A DNA stretch of 64,000 nt from Dactylosporangium fulvum (lineage in GTDB: Bacteria > Actinomycetota > Actinomycetes > Mycobacteriales > Micromonosporaceae): positions 3,124,501 to 3,188,500 of the forward strand of contig NZ_CP073720.1 of the NCBI RefSeq assembly GCF_025137375.1, in the 5' to 3' direction. The position numbers and the translations under genes were made by a program. The notes beneath the pieces are model-generated. The model had not been told where the DNA came from. It saw nothing but the letters and a program-made list of their open reading frames with translations, and did not search any database. Below, piece by piece: positions 49,492 to 58,583 of the stretch (the stretch's first letter is position 1; each line of letters opens with the position of its first letter).

Positions 49492-51005
49492 TGCGCCAGG
49501 TCGATGTCGCCATCGTCGGAACCGGCCCGAACGGGCTGGCGGCCGGGGTAACGCTGGCGCGCAGCGGGCTGAATGTCGTGCTGCACGACGCCGCCGAGCA
49601 CTTCGGTGGCGGCCTGCGCACGATGCCATTGTTCGACAGCGACATCGTCCACGACATCTGCTCGGCTGTGCACCCCTTGGCGAAGGTGTCTCGGTTCTTC
49701 CGCGAGTTCGACCTGGCCGCGCGTGGTGTGGAGCTTCTCCGGCCCGAGATCGGCTACGCGCATCCACTGGACGGGGGCCGCGCCGGACTCGCCTACCACG
49801 ATCTCGACGTTACGTGCGACCGGCTCGGCCCGGACGGGAAGCTGTGGCGTCGCCTCATGGAGCCCCTCGTGGCGCACAGTGTCGGTGTGGTGGACCTGGC
49901 GCTGCACGGCGGGCGCTCCCTGCCGGACGACTGGGCGGCGCCGTTCCTGCTCGGCGGGAGAACGCTCGCACACGGGACCGCGCTCGCCCGCCGGCGTTTC
50001 GCCACGGAGGAAGCCGCCGCGCTCCTGACGGGAGTCGCCGCGCATGCCATCGGCAAGTTGCCCAGTCTCGTCTCGGGTGTGATAGCCCTGCTGCTGGGCC
50101 ATCTCGCCCACGGCACAGGCTGGCCCGTCCCCAAGCACGGCAGCGCCCGGATCGCCGAGGCCATGGCCGCCGACATCACGGCTCACGGTGGCACCTTTGA
50201 CCTGGGCCGGACCATCACCGACCTGCGGGAGTTGGCGGGCGCGAAGGTGGTACTGCTGGACACAGGCGTGAAGGGCCTGCTGGAGATCGCGGGCGATCGC
50301 CTGCCGCGGCGCTACGCAAACAGGCTGGCCCGCTTTCGCTACGGGCCCGCCGCGGCCAAGGTCGACTTCCTCGTGTCAGAACCGATTCCCTGGTCAAATC
50401 CGGAGCTCGGCAAGGCGGGAACAGTACATCTCGGCGGATCTCGGGCGGAGATGTACCGTACGGAGTCGCTGACCGTCAGGGGCGTCGCGGTTGAAGAGCC
50501 ATTCGTCCTTCTCGTTGATCCTGCCGCGGTCGACGGCACACGAGCCCGTGCGGGCAAGCGTCCGGTCTGGGCCTACGCTCATGTGCCCAACAACGACGAC
50601 AGGGATCCGGTGGATCTCGTGCGGGCACGCATCGAACGTCATGCGCCGGGCTTTGGTGACACCGTGCTCGCGCAGCGCGGCGTCAGCGCTCGACAGCTCG
50701 AGGCGTACAACCCGAACTACGTCGGCGGCGACATCAGCAGCGGAGCGGTGACGCTCGCTCAGAGCGTTCTGCGCCCCACGGCCCGGTTCGACCCGTACCG
50801 CACACCGCTTCCCGGGGTGTACCTGTGTTCGGCCGCCACCCCACCGGGGCCGGGAGTACACGGGATGTCCGGCTATCTCGCGGCCCTTTCCGTGCTGCGC
50901 CGCGAGTTCGGCATCCGGACGCCGCCCCGTTTGGCGCCTGGCAGGAACACTGACGGCCAGGGATCACACGCCGCGCGCCGGCCTCGCTCCGTCCCGCGAC
51001 GGTAA
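49491..51005 (+). CDS. CrtI-like FAD-dependent oxidoreductase
   Basis: 504 residues. N-terminal dinucleotide motif DVAIVGTGPNGLAAGVTLAR, HFGGGLRTM and the C-terminal GVYLCSAATPPGPGVHGMSGY resemble phytoene desaturase-like NAD(P)/FAD oxidoreductases. No membrane helices beyond the Rossmann core are clear. ATG overlaps the FabV stop (TGATG), last in the coupled chain. It could introduce a double bond, for example the 2,3-alkene of the hydroxy-methylpentenoate unit. The C-terminus is an unusual basic, Pro/Arg-rich tail after residue 475. Confidence 0.8.
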   Translation: MRQVDVAIVGTGPNGLAAGVTLARSGLNVVLHDAAEHFGGGLRTMPLFDSDIVHDICSAVHPLAKVSRFFREFDLAARGVELLRPEIGYAHPLDGGRAGLAYHDLDVTCDRLGPDGKLWRRLMEPLVAHSVGVVDLALHGGRSLPDDWAAPFLLGGRTLAHGTALARRRFATEEAAALLTGVAAHAIGKLPSLVSGVIALLLGHLAHGTGWPVPKHGSARIAEAMAADITAHGGTFDLGRTITDLRELAGAKVVLLDTGVKGLLEIAGDRLPRRYANRLARFRYGPAAAKVDFLVSEPIPWSNPELGKAGTVHLGGSRAEMYRTESLTVRGVAVEEPFVLLVDPAAVDGTRARAGKRPVWAYAHVPNNDDRDPVDLVRARIERHAPGFGDTVLAQRGVSARQLEAYNPNYVGGDISSGAVTLAQSVLRPTARFDPYRTPLPGVYLCSAATPPGPGVHGMSGYLAALSVLRREFGIRTPPRLAPGRNTDGQGSHAARRPRSVPRR

Positions 51006-51189
51006 AACAACGGCGCTGGCCCGGAAACGTTGATCGCGAGTGAATGATCTATTTGAGCAGGATCGGTTGTTGTATGCGTGCGCATTCTTTTGGTTCGGCA
51101 CCGAATTCGGGAGGAGGTTCTTTGCAGACTGCGGAATTTGCGTCAACAAGTCTTGACACGTGCCCGCAATTGGTGTCGAGGGACGTGCC

Positions 51190-51273
51190 GTCAATGGGTG
51201 AGTGTGAGATTCGTCACTGTCGATAGTGCTTGGCGTCAATGCCTTGTCACTGAAACGATTGGTTCCGTCACAG
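51190..51273 (+). promoter_or_regulatory. Phased GTCA repeats upstream of SARP gene
   Basis: Five copies of GTCA followed by ATG, CTG or CAG begin at 51190, 51213, 51235, 51246 and 51267, spaced 23, 22, 11 and 21 bases, close to one or two helical turns. They lie in the AT-richer 453-base gap before the SARP gene, which has no coding feature. A related dyad GTCAA/TTGAC is at 51142-51157. The pattern fits an activator array, perhaps autoregulation. Confidence 0.45.
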
Positions 51274-51458
51274 GAATTCGTCCGCCTTCATGCCTTGGGA
51301 CGGGTGGCGCCGGTGGGCCAGACATGGAAGGGACTCCACTCGTGGCGGCAGCGCAAATTGACGTCAAATCCGTTTTCGAACTGTGACTTGGCAGTAATAC
51401 CTGCAGCTGGATAGCAGGCACGCGACCGAGCACTTGATCGAATTCGGGGAATCATTGC

Positions 51459-52256
51459 ATGAAGGTTCAGATGCTGGGCCCGTTTGAAGTGAGGACGGAT
51501 CGGGGTGCGGAGGCCACGCCACGCCCGTTCAAGCTCCGTTCGCTCCTTGCGGCCCTCTGCATGAGCTCGGGTCAGCCGGTCACCGCACCCTATCTGATCA
51601 AGATCCTCTGGTCGGACGAGCCGCCTCGTACCGCGTCCACCGCTCTGCAGGTCTATGTCTCAAAATTGCGCAAGCATTTCCAGGGTGCAGGTGTCGATCC
51701 GGGCGTTCTCACGACGACACCTGCCGGCTATGCATTCCGCCCTGAAGGCAGTGTGACGGATCGGGATAACTTCGACTCGTTGGTGGCGAAGGCTCGTTCC
51801 GCTGCGGGAAGCGGCCGCGCGGAAGAGGCGGCGGCCGCATTCTCCGAAGCCCTGTCCCTCTGGAAAGGACCCGCACTGGCTGACCTTCGAGACGTGTCGG
51901 CCCTGCGGGACTTCGCCGAACAGTTGGACGAGCGGCGCAATTCGGTGTACGAGCACTGGCTCGAACTCGAGATCAAACTGGGCCGCCACTCGATGCTCAC
52001 CGGCGAGTTATACGGACTTATCGCCGAGAAGCCGATATGGGAGAATCTGTACTTCTACCTCATGATCGCTCTCTATCGCAGCGGCCGCATCTCTGAATGC
52101 CTTGAGATCTACAACCGGGTCCGGCGTATTCTGATCGAAGAACTCGGCATGGAGCCGAGTTCCCGGCTCCAGAATCTGCATCACGCCGTGCTGTCCAGAC
52201 AGCCCTGGCTCGATTCTGGCGAGCCCTTGGCGGTAGGGCCCTCGACCATGCTGTGA
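51459..52256 (+). CDS. SARP-family pathway-specific activator
   Basis: 265 residues, the small-SARP length. The N-terminal winged helix (MKVQMLGPFEVRTDRG, PFKLRSLLAALCMSSGQPV, STALQVYVSKLRKHF) is the OmpR-like DNA-binding domain, followed by the BTAD helical domain (DNFDSLVAKARSAAGSGR to PSSRLQNLHHAVL). SARPs bind heptamer repeats with 11-bp spacing overlapping the -35 region; such repeats occur at 24505-24522 and 55819-55836. It is the only cluster-situated regulator visible and probably turns on both starter-unit operons. Confidence 0.92.
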   Translation: MKVQMLGPFEVRTDRGAEATPRPFKLRSLLAALCMSSGQPVTAPYLIKILWSDEPPRTASTALQVYVSKLRKHFQGAGVDPGVLTTTPAGYAFRPEGSVTDRDNFDSLVAKARSAAGSGRAEEAAAAFSEALSLWKGPALADLRDVSALRDFAEQLDERRNSVYEHWLELEIKLGRHSMLTGELYGLIAEKPIWENLYFYLMIALYRSGRISECLEIYNRVRRILIEELGMEPSSRLQNLHHAVLSRQPWLDSGEPLAVGPSTML

Positions 52257-52309
52257 TGCCTGCGTCGGCCTTCGCTCGGGTGCCGTGTCCGGCGCCGTGC
52301 GGGAGGCCG

Positions 52310-53074
52310 TTATGCCGGGAGCCGCGCCGTGAGCTCGGAACTCAGCAGGGAGAGGAAGCGCTCGGCGTTGTCCCTGAGGAAGAAGTGCCCACCATCGACC
52401 TCGTGATACCGGAAGTCCGCCGCGGTCTGCTCCGCCCACGCACGGACGTGCTCGGGCGGGGCGAGTGGGTCGTTCGGGCTGGTGAATGCTGTGATCGGGC
52501 AGGATAGCGGAGCCTCCTCGTGATATCGATAGGTGTCGACCACGGACAGGTCGGCGCGCAGTACCCGGATCACCATCTCCCGCAACTGCTGGTTTTCGAA
52601 GACCCATGCCGGAGTGCCGTGCATCCTCATAACCTGCTGGACGAACTCGTCCTCGGGGAGATGGTGGACGGCCGACCACGGAGGCGGTATCTGTGCGGCG
52701 CCGCGGCCCGACACGACGAGGAGCTCAGGCGCCGGGCAGCCGCCGGCGCGCAGTCGGCGTGCGGTCTCGAAGGCGAGCAGGCTGCCCATGCTGTGGCCGA
52801 GAATGGCGTAGGGCCGATCGGTGTTCTCGGCAAGCACGGCACCCAGTCTGGCGACGACATCGTCGAGTTCCCGCATCGGTTCCTCTCGGAAGCGTTCCTC
52901 GCGGCCGGGTAGCTGCACGGCATTGACCTCCACCCCGCCGGGCAGCCGGTGCATCCAGGCCCGGTACATCGACGCGCCACCGCCGGCGTACGGAATGCAG
53001 AAGAGCCTCAGCCGGGCGGTGTTGTCAGGCTTGGGGGTGATCAGCCACGGGCTTGTGTAGCTCGTCGTCCTCAT
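52310..53074 (-). CDS. Type II thioesterase
   Basis: 254 residues. RLRLFCIPYAGGGASMYRAW start, nucleophile GHSMGSLLAFE, Asp in ITAFTSPNDPLA and His in VDGGHFFLRD form the external-thioesterase triad. Such enzymes hydrolyse wrong or stalled acyl groups from carrier proteins of NRPS/PKS lines. ATG 53074 is chosen; longer versions add nonconserved residues. It lies 41 bases after the LOG-like gene in the leftward operon. Confidence 0.92.
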   Translation of the reverse strand: MRTTSYTSPWLITPKPDNTARLRLFCIPYAGGGASMYRAWMHRLPGGVEVNAVQLPGREERFREEPMRELDDVVARLGAVLAENTDRPYAILGHSMGSLLAFETARRLRAGGCPAPELLVVSGRGAAQIPPPWSAVHHLPEDEFVQQVMRMHGTPAWVFENQQLREMVIRVLRADLSVVDTYRYHEEAPLSCPITAFTSPNDPLAPPEHVRAWAEQTAADFRYHEVDGGHFFLRDNAERFLSLLSSELTARLPA

Positions 53075-53115
53075 GATGTTCTCGGTGGCCTTTCCGTGGG
53101 TCGGCTCGGTCAGCG

Positions 53116-53667
53116 TCACGTCGCGGCGGGCAACCGCTGCGCACATGAATCCAAGGCATCAGCGACGGAACGCACGTGTCGTACCGCCGTCAGGTAATGC
53201 TCGCGGACGAAGCCGCGCGCGCCGGCGTCGGCGAGCCAGTCGAGCAGACCGCCGAAGTGGTCGTCGGGGTCGAGCAGGACGATGGGTTTGGCGTGCGCGC
53301 CGACCACACGTTCCGTCCACGCGCTGAAGATCTCGTCGCAGGTGCCGAGCCCGCCCGGCAAGGCCAGAAATGCGTCGGCCGCCACGGTCATCTGCTGTTT
53401 GCGGGCGGCGACGCTCGAGGTGACGATCAGCCGATCGCAGTCGCGGTCCGCGCGGTACAGCAACGAATTCGAGACGATCCCCACCGTTTGCGCGCCGCCC
53501 GCGCGAGCGGCGGCGGCCACCGCGCCCATCATCGAGACGTGTTCGCCGCCGGACACCAGCGTCCATCCACGGGCGGCCAGAGCCGTTCCCACCTCTTCGG
53601 CCAGCTTCAGGTACCGAGGGTCCACGGACTCCGAAGCGCTGCAGAAGACGCACACTGCAAAGGTCAT
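53116..53667 (-). CDS. LOG-family 5'-monophosphate phosphoribohydrolase
   Basis: 183 residues of the Lysine-decarboxylase-like/LOG family. The active-site PGGLGTCDEIFSAW motif (PGGxGTxxE) is intact and the Arg-Lys pair is present in SSVAARKQQM; the usual GGGxxGLMG appears as SGGEHVSMMGAVA. LOG enzymes cleave the N-glycosidic bond of nucleoside monophosphates, releasing base and ribose 5-phosphate. In this operon, opposite nadABC and beside a second aryl-acid ligase, nicotinate mononucleotide is the obvious candidate substrate, yielding free nicotinate. That substrate is inferred, not known for the family. Confidence 0.85.
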   Translation of the reverse strand: MTFAVCVFCSASESVDPRYLKLAEEVGTALAARGWTLVSGGEHVSMMGAVAAAARAGGAQTVGIVSNSLLYRADRDCDRLIVTSSVAARKQQMTVAADAFLALPGGLGTCDEIFSAWTERVVGAHAKPIVLLDPDDHFGGLLDWLADAGARGFVREHYLTAVRHVRSVADALDSCAQRLPAAT

Positions 53668-53692
53668 GGAAGCCGTCCTGTCCGGTCCGTAG

Positions 53693-55423
53693 TCACACGT
53701 CTGCCTGGAGAAGGTGTTGGCCGTCAGCAGGCGGATGGTCGGACGCGATCAGCCGGGCGACCTCGGTCCGCAGTGCCACCTTGTTCACCTTGCCGACGCC
53801 CACCAGCGGCAGGGCCTCGGCCAGGATGAGCCGTTCCGGCAGCTTGTAGCGAGCCAGCCCGCTGTCTTCCAGAAAGCGCCGCAGTTCGAGCAGGGTTGGT
53901 GCAGGCTCGCGGGCGTTCACCACGACGAGGCATACGGCCTCGCCGTACACGGGATGGGGCATCGCGACCGCCGCGGCAGCGCCGATACCCGGATGGGTCA
54001 GGACGACACCCTCCAGTTCGTCGGCCGGGATCTTCTCGCCGCCCCGGTTGATGACGTCCTTCAGCCGCCCTGCGACCACGAGATTGCCGCTGGGGTGGAC
54101 CCGCACCAGGTCGCCGGTGCGGTAGTAACCGTCTTCGGTGAACGAACGGGCGTTGCCTTCGTCGTCGCGGTAGTACCCGGCCAGCACGCTGGGGCCCCGG
54201 GTGAGCAGCTCGCCGATCTCTCCCGCGCTCACCTCGCGTCCGGCCTCGTCGACGACGAGGAACTCGTCGCCGGCCGCCGCCGGGCGGCCCTGCGTCTCGT
54301 CCACCACCACGTCCGGGTCGTCGAGCCGGGTGAAGTTGAGCAGGCCCTCGCTCATCCCGTACACCTGCTGGATCTGGCAGCGCAGTTGCTCGCGCGCCTT
54401 GCGCGCGGTGGTGGTGTCCAGCCGGGCGCCACCGACCTGCAGCACCTCCAGGCTCGTCAGGTTGTGCCGGCCCGGCTCGATCGCCGCCAGCCATTGGAGG
54501 AGGACCGCAGGGGTCAGAGCGCAATGGGTCACCCGTTCGCGTTCGATGAGCGACAGGGTTCGTCGGGCGTCGTCCGGAGCGGCCAGCACAACCCTGCCCC
54601 CGCGTGAGAGCGTGCCGAGGATCCCGGGATGGCCGAAGACGAAGCTGTGCGACGCCGGCAGCACCGCCAGATAGACGGAGGCTTCAGTCAACCCGGACAC
54701 CTCGGCCGCGGAGCGGACGACGTGCCCGAACGCCTCGTGGGTGCGGGGAATCGCCTTCGGCGGACCAGTGGTGCCGCTGGACAGCAGGAACAGGGCGTTG
54801 TCCCGCGGCCCCGGCGGCTCCGGCACCTCGGCGGCAAGAGGGCGCCGGTCGTCCTGCGGGATCCGCACGCCGGGGAGTATGCCGCCCAGTGTCAGTGCGG
54901 TCAGGTCGGTCAGCTCCTCGGCCTGTGCCGCCGTCGCACTGCGGTCGTCGTCGGTGACGAGCAGCGTGCGGATCTCCGGGTGCCGATCCCGGAGGCGCTC
55001 GGCCATCGCCAGATGGTCGAAGCGCCGCGATCGGCGCGGCACGGCCATCGCCACCGGCCGGGTGACGCGGATGATGTGGTCGAGCTCGTACTCCCGCAAC
55101 GCCGGCAGCGTCACCACCGGCGGTGCGCCGAGCCGGATCAGCGCGAGCACGACGACCACGTGTTCGAGGCTGTTGGGCAGCTGGACGAGAACATGGTCGC
55201 GCCGGCGGATACCGAGGCGATGCAGCCGGGAGGCTGCGGCGTCGACGGCTGCGGCGAGTTCGCCGTAGCTGAGCCGGCGGTCGCCGTCGACGACCGCGCA
55301 GCGGTCCGCGTACGACGACGAGCTGCCGAGGGCGACATCGGTGATGGGCAACGGCAGCCACCAGCCGCGTCGGCGGTATTCCTCGGCGCGGTCCTCGGGG
55401 ACGCGCACGATGCTTTCGGTCAC
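53693..55423 (-). CDS. Free-standing aryl-acid:AMP ligase 2 (likely nicotinate)
   Basis: 576 residues, EntE/DhbE-like: [44 protein letters not shown] and GVGKVNK lysine. The pocket differs from ligase 1: by DhbE numbering His234, Ser235, Phe236, His240 and Leu337. Loss of Asn235, which contacts the ortho-hydroxyl of DHB, argues for an aryl acid without ortho-OH, and His240 could face a ring nitrogen. With nadABC alongside, I infer nicotinate. Its ATG overlaps the stop of carrier protein 2, the presumed acceptor. Confidence 0.83.
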   Translation of the reverse strand: MTESIVRVPEDRAEEYRRRGWWLPLPITDVALGSSSSYADRCAVVDGDRRLSYGELAAAVDAAASRLHRLGIRRRDHVLVQLPNSLEHVVVVLALIRLGAPPVVTLPALREYELDHIIRVTRPVAMAVPRRSRRFDHLAMAERLRDRHPEIRTLLVTDDDRSATAAQAEELTDLTALTLGGILPGVRIPQDDRRPLAAEVPEPPGPRDNALFLLSSGTTGPPKAIPRTHEAFGHVVRSAAEVSGLTEASVYLAVLPASHSFVFGHPGILGTLSRGGRVVLAAPDDARRTLSLIERERVTHCALTPAVLLQWLAAIEPGRHNLTSLEVLQVGGARLDTTTARKAREQLRCQIQQVYGMSEGLLNFTRLDDPDVVVDETQGRPAAAGDEFLVVDEAGREVSAGEIGELLTRGPSVLAGYYRDDEGNARSFTEDGYYRTGDLVRVHPSGNLVVAGRLKDVINRGGEKIPADELEGVVLTHPGIGAAAAVAMPHPVYGEAVCLVVVNAREPAPTLLELRRFLEDSGLARYKLPERLILAEALPLVGVGKVNKVALRTEVARLIASDHPPADGQHLLQADV

Positions 55424-55692
55424 GGTCGTACTCCGTCGGCGGCCCGGCGCGCGTCCGTCCCCTGCGCGGCGTGTCGGTCGACCAGCTCGGCGAGCTCGGC
55501 AAGGGAGTAGTCATGCTTGTCCCAGAGATCAACTTCGGTGCGCAGCTGCTCCTCGATCTCCAGCTCCAACTGAGCTGTCTCGGTGGAGTCGAGGCCAAGG
55601 TCGGACCGCAGGCGGCAGTCGGAAGTCAATTCGTCCTCACGGACGCCCAGCTGCAAGAGAATGCGTCGCAGTTCATCGAGGGTTTCGTTCAC
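55420..55692 (-). CDS. Free-standing acyl/aryl carrier protein 2
   Basis: 90 residues from a GTG five bases after AGGAGG. The phosphopantetheine Ser lies in RSDLGLDSTETAQLELEIEE; the sequence is acidic and more ACP-like than carrier 1. Coupled by ATGA to ligase 2, so it probably carries the second aryl acid to PKS 2 or to a dedicated enzyme. First gene of the leftward operon, divergent from nadA. Confidence 0.85.
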   Translation of the reverse strand: MNETLDELRRILLQLGVREDELTSDCRLRSDLGLDSTETAQLELEIEEQLRTEVDLWDKHDYSLAELAELVDRHAAQGTDARRAADGVRP

Positions 55693-55785
55693 AGAAACCT
55701 CCTGGAGAAGAAGTCGCGTGGTGCGCCATCATGCTAGCCGCCTTATGGGTAAAAGATTCCCGCGCGAAGATGATGTTCCGTGCTT

Positions 55786-55851
55786 CTTTAGTGTCGGATA
55801 TCCGGTCGGCTGGCGGGCTTTAAGGTCGGTTTTAGGAGGTTCGAATAGGTT
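55786..55851 (+). promoter_or_regulatory. Probable SARP-type promoter of the nad-PKS operon
   Basis: Heptamers TTTAAGG (55819) and TTTTAGG (55830) are 11 bases apart, with CTTTAGT 33 bases upstream at 55786 and a -10-like TAGGTT at 55846. The order, spacing and flanking bases (AAGG-N-C-N-GTTTTAGG-N-GGT) match the site at 24471-24538. The 55693-55920 divergent gap contains no gene. Confidence 0.6.
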
Positions 55852-55920
55852 GTTTCCCTAGGCGAATTTGATCGGCACGCATTCGGTTGGAAGGGCTTGA
55901 AGTTGGAAGGGCTTGAATAG

Positions 55921-56964
55921 ATGGCGGCGGAAGTGACTTCCCTGGAGGCATTGCCCGGGGAGGAGGTGAGCGGCGACCTGACCCCGTATGGCGGGGTGGC
56001 GGCCGATGCGGCCTGGCGCGAGGAGGTACTGCGGCTCGCCGAGCGGCACGACGCGGTGATTCTTGCGCACAACTACCAGCGCCCTGAGATCCAGGAGATC
56101 GCGCACAGCGTCGGCGACTCGCTCGGCCTCTGCAAGATCGCGGCTGAGTGCGACTCCGGCACCATCGTCTTTTGTGGTGTTCATTTCATGGCGGAAACGG
56201 CCAAGATTCTTGCGCCGGACAAGCGGGTTATCATTCCGGACGCCCGGGCCGGCTGTTCGCTGGCCGACTCCATCACCGCCGCACAGTTGCGCGCCTGGAA
56301 AGCCGAGCACCCGGGCGCCGTGGTGGTCTCGTACGTGAATACAACGGCCGAGGTGAAGGCGGAAACCGACATCTGCTGCACCTCCTCCAACGCGGTCGAA
56401 GTGGTCCGGTCGATCCCGGCGGACCGTGAAGTCCTTTTCTGCCCCGACCAGTTCCTCGGCGCCCACGTCAAGCGCGAGACAGGACGGGACAACCTGCACG
56501 TCTGGGCCGGCGAGTGCCATGTGCACGCCGGGATCAACGGTCCCGAGCTGGCCGAGCAGGCGGCCGCCGATCCGGACGCGGACCTCTTTGTTCACCCCGA
56601 GTGCGGCTGCGCCACCTCTGCGCTGTACCTAGCGGGCGAGGGAATCGTGCCCAGGGAACAGGTGAGGATTCTGTCCACGGGCGCGATGCTCGACGCGGCG
56701 CGCGAGACCAAAGCGCGTTCCGTGCTGGTGGCTACCGAGGTCGGGATGCTGCACCAGCTGCGCAAGGCGGCGCCGGGAGTCGATTTCCGGGCGGTCAACG
56801 AGCGCGCCTCCTGCCGGTACATGAAGATGATCACGCCCGCCGCGCTGCTGCGCGCACTGCGCGACGGTGTCGACGAGGTGCACGTGGACCCGGAGGTCGC
56901 AGCGCGGGCCCGGGCGTCTGTGCGACGGATGATCACCATCGGCCGGCCGGGCGGTGGCGAATGA
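55921..56964 (+). CDS. nadA: Quinolinate synthase
   Basis: 347 residues. NadA condenses iminoaspartate with dihydroxyacetone phosphate to quinolinate using a 4Fe-4S cluster. The three probable ligand Cys are in [11 protein letters not shown] (~85), [11 protein letters not shown] and [30 protein letters not shown] and LSTGAM are also conserved. No catalytic residue appears lost. ATG 55921 follows GGAAGGG. Coupled to nadB. Location in a secondary-metabolite cluster suggests a dedicated copy for a pyridine building block. Confidence 0.96.
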   Translation: MAAEVTSLEALPGEEVSGDLTPYGGVAADAAWREEVLRLAERHDAVILAHNYQRPEIQEIAHSVGDSLGLCKIAAECDSGTIVFCGVHFMAETAKILAPDKRVIIPDARAGCSLADSITAAQLRAWKAEHPGAVVVSYVNTTAEVKAETDICCTSSNAVEVVRSIPADREVLFCPDQFLGAHVKRETGRDNLHVWAGECHVHAGINGPELAEQAAADPDADLFVHPECGCATSALYLAGEGIVPREQVRILSTGAMLDAARETKARSVLVATEVGMLHQLRKAAPGVDFRAVNERASCRYMKMITPAALLRALRDGVDEVHVDPEVAARARASVRRMITIGRPGGGE

Positions 56965-58583
56965 GCGATCCGCGTTGGGAGGCGCGCGCGGACCTCGTGG
57001 TGGTGGGGACCGGGGTCGCCGGCCTTACCGCCGCGCTCACCGCCGTTGAACTCGGGCTGCGGGTGCTGGTGGTGACGAAGGCCGGGCCGGGTGACGGCAA
57101 CACCCGCCACGCCCAGGGCGGCGTGGCGGTCGTGCTGCCCGCCGCGCACGAACCCGGGGACACGGTCCAGCGGCACGCGCAGGACACCCACGCGGCTGGG
57201 GCCGGGCTGTGCGCCGAGGACGTCGTCGAGCAGATCGTCACGCAGGGGCCGGATGCGGTCGAACGGCTGCGCCGGGAAGGGGCCCGGTTCGATACGGGAA
57301 CGGACGGCACGCTGGCCCGCACGCGGGAGGGCGGTCACAGCGCCTTCCGTATCCTTCGCGCCGGCGGCGACGCCACCGGCGCCGAGGTCGAGCGGGCGCT
57401 GCTGGCGGCCGTGCGGGACCGCAGCGTCGCCGTCCTCACCGGACACATCGCCGTGGACGTGCTGCGCACCCCCGGCGGAGAAGTGGCGGGCCTCGCCTTG
57501 CTGGACGAGTCCGCGGTGCCGGGACTGGTCGGCGCCCCGGCCGTGCTGCTTGCCACCGGTGGGCTCGGCCAGCTCTACCAGGCCACCTCCAATGCGGAGG
57601 GCGCCACCGGCGACGGACTCGCCCTGGCCCTGCGCGCTGGAGCGAGCCTGGCGGACATCGAGTTCGTCCAGTTCCACCCGACCGTGCTGTTCACCGGCCC
57701 CGACGCGCTTGGGCGCAGGCCGCTGGTGACCGAGGCGGTTCGGGGCGAAGGCGGCGTCCTGGTGGACCTTCGAGGTGAGCGGGTGATGGCCGGCGTCCAC
57801 CCGCTGGCCGACCTCGCCCCGCGCGACGTCGTGTCCGCCGCTGTCACCCGCCGCATGGCGGAAACGGGCACCGATCACGTCCTGCTGGACGCCACCCACC
57901 TGGGACCGGAGGCGTTCGCACGGCGCTTCCCGACGGTCTACGCCATGTGTGTCGCGGCCGGGGTCAACCCTGGACACGAGCCCATTCCCGTCGCGCCCGC
58001 CGCTCACTTCGCCTGCGGCGGAGTCCTGGCCTCCATCGACGGCCGGACCGAGGTGCGTGGCCTCTACGCGGCCGGTGAGGTCGCGCGCACCGGGCTGCAC
58101 GGAGCCAACCGACTCGCCTCCAACAGCCTGTTGGAGGGGCTCGTGGTCGGGGAGCGTGCGGCGCGTGCGGCTGCGGCCGATCTGCGTGATCGCGCTCCCG
58201 TCTCGGTAGACGCGGCCGTGTGGCAACGGCGCCTGACCGCCGTGCCGATCGCCGATCGGACCGTCCTCCAGCGGGCCATGAGCCGCCACGCGGGCATCGG
58301 TCGCACCGCCACTGGATTGGCGGAGGCCGCCGACACCATCGGCCCCGGCCGGCCGCGACCGGTCGACAGCGCCCAGGCGGTCGAGGACGCCGCGCTCACA
58401 CTGGTGGCCCACGCCCTGCTCGGCGCCGCAGCCGAGCGGCGCGAAACACGCGGATGCCACGTGCGCACCGACTTCCCGGCGCTCGACGACCTCGCTTGGT
58501 GCCGATCGACGACAGTGCGTCTGGACGCTGCCACCGGCCGGCCGGCCGTCCACCGTCCGGTGCCGGTGGGCGAGGCGGCATGA
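56961..58583 (+). CDS. nadB: L-aspartate oxidase
   Basis: 540 residues. FAD motif [41 protein letters not shown] and [20 protein letters not shown] match NadB, a succinate dehydrogenase-like flavoenzyme that oxidises aspartate to iminoaspartate for NadA. The C-terminal helical domain is complete. ATG overlaps nadA stop and its own stop overlaps nadC start. Confidence 0.95.
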   Translation: MSDPRWEARADLVVVGTGVAGLTAALTAVELGLRVLVVTKAGPGDGNTRHAQGGVAVVLPAAHEPGDTVQRHAQDTHAAGAGLCAEDVVEQIVTQGPDAVERLRREGARFDTGTDGTLARTREGGHSAFRILRAGGDATGAEVERALLAAVRDRSVAVLTGHIAVDVLRTPGGEVAGLALLDESAVPGLVGAPAVLLATGGLGQLYQATSNAEGATGDGLALALRAGASLADIEFVQFHPTVLFTGPDALGRRPLVTEAVRGEGGVLVDLRGERVMAGVHPLADLAPRDVVSAAVTRRMAETGTDHVLLDATHLGPEAFARRFPTVYAMCVAAGVNPGHEPIPVAPAAHFACGGVLASIDGRTEVRGLYAAGEVARTGLHGANRLASNSLLEGLVVGERAARAAAADLRDRAPVSVDAAVWQRRLTAVPIADRTVLQRAMSRHAGIGRTATGLAEAADTIGPGRPRPVDSAQAVEDAALTLVAHALLGAAAERRETRGCHVRTDFPALDDLAWCRSTTVRLDAATGRPAVHRPVPVGEAA

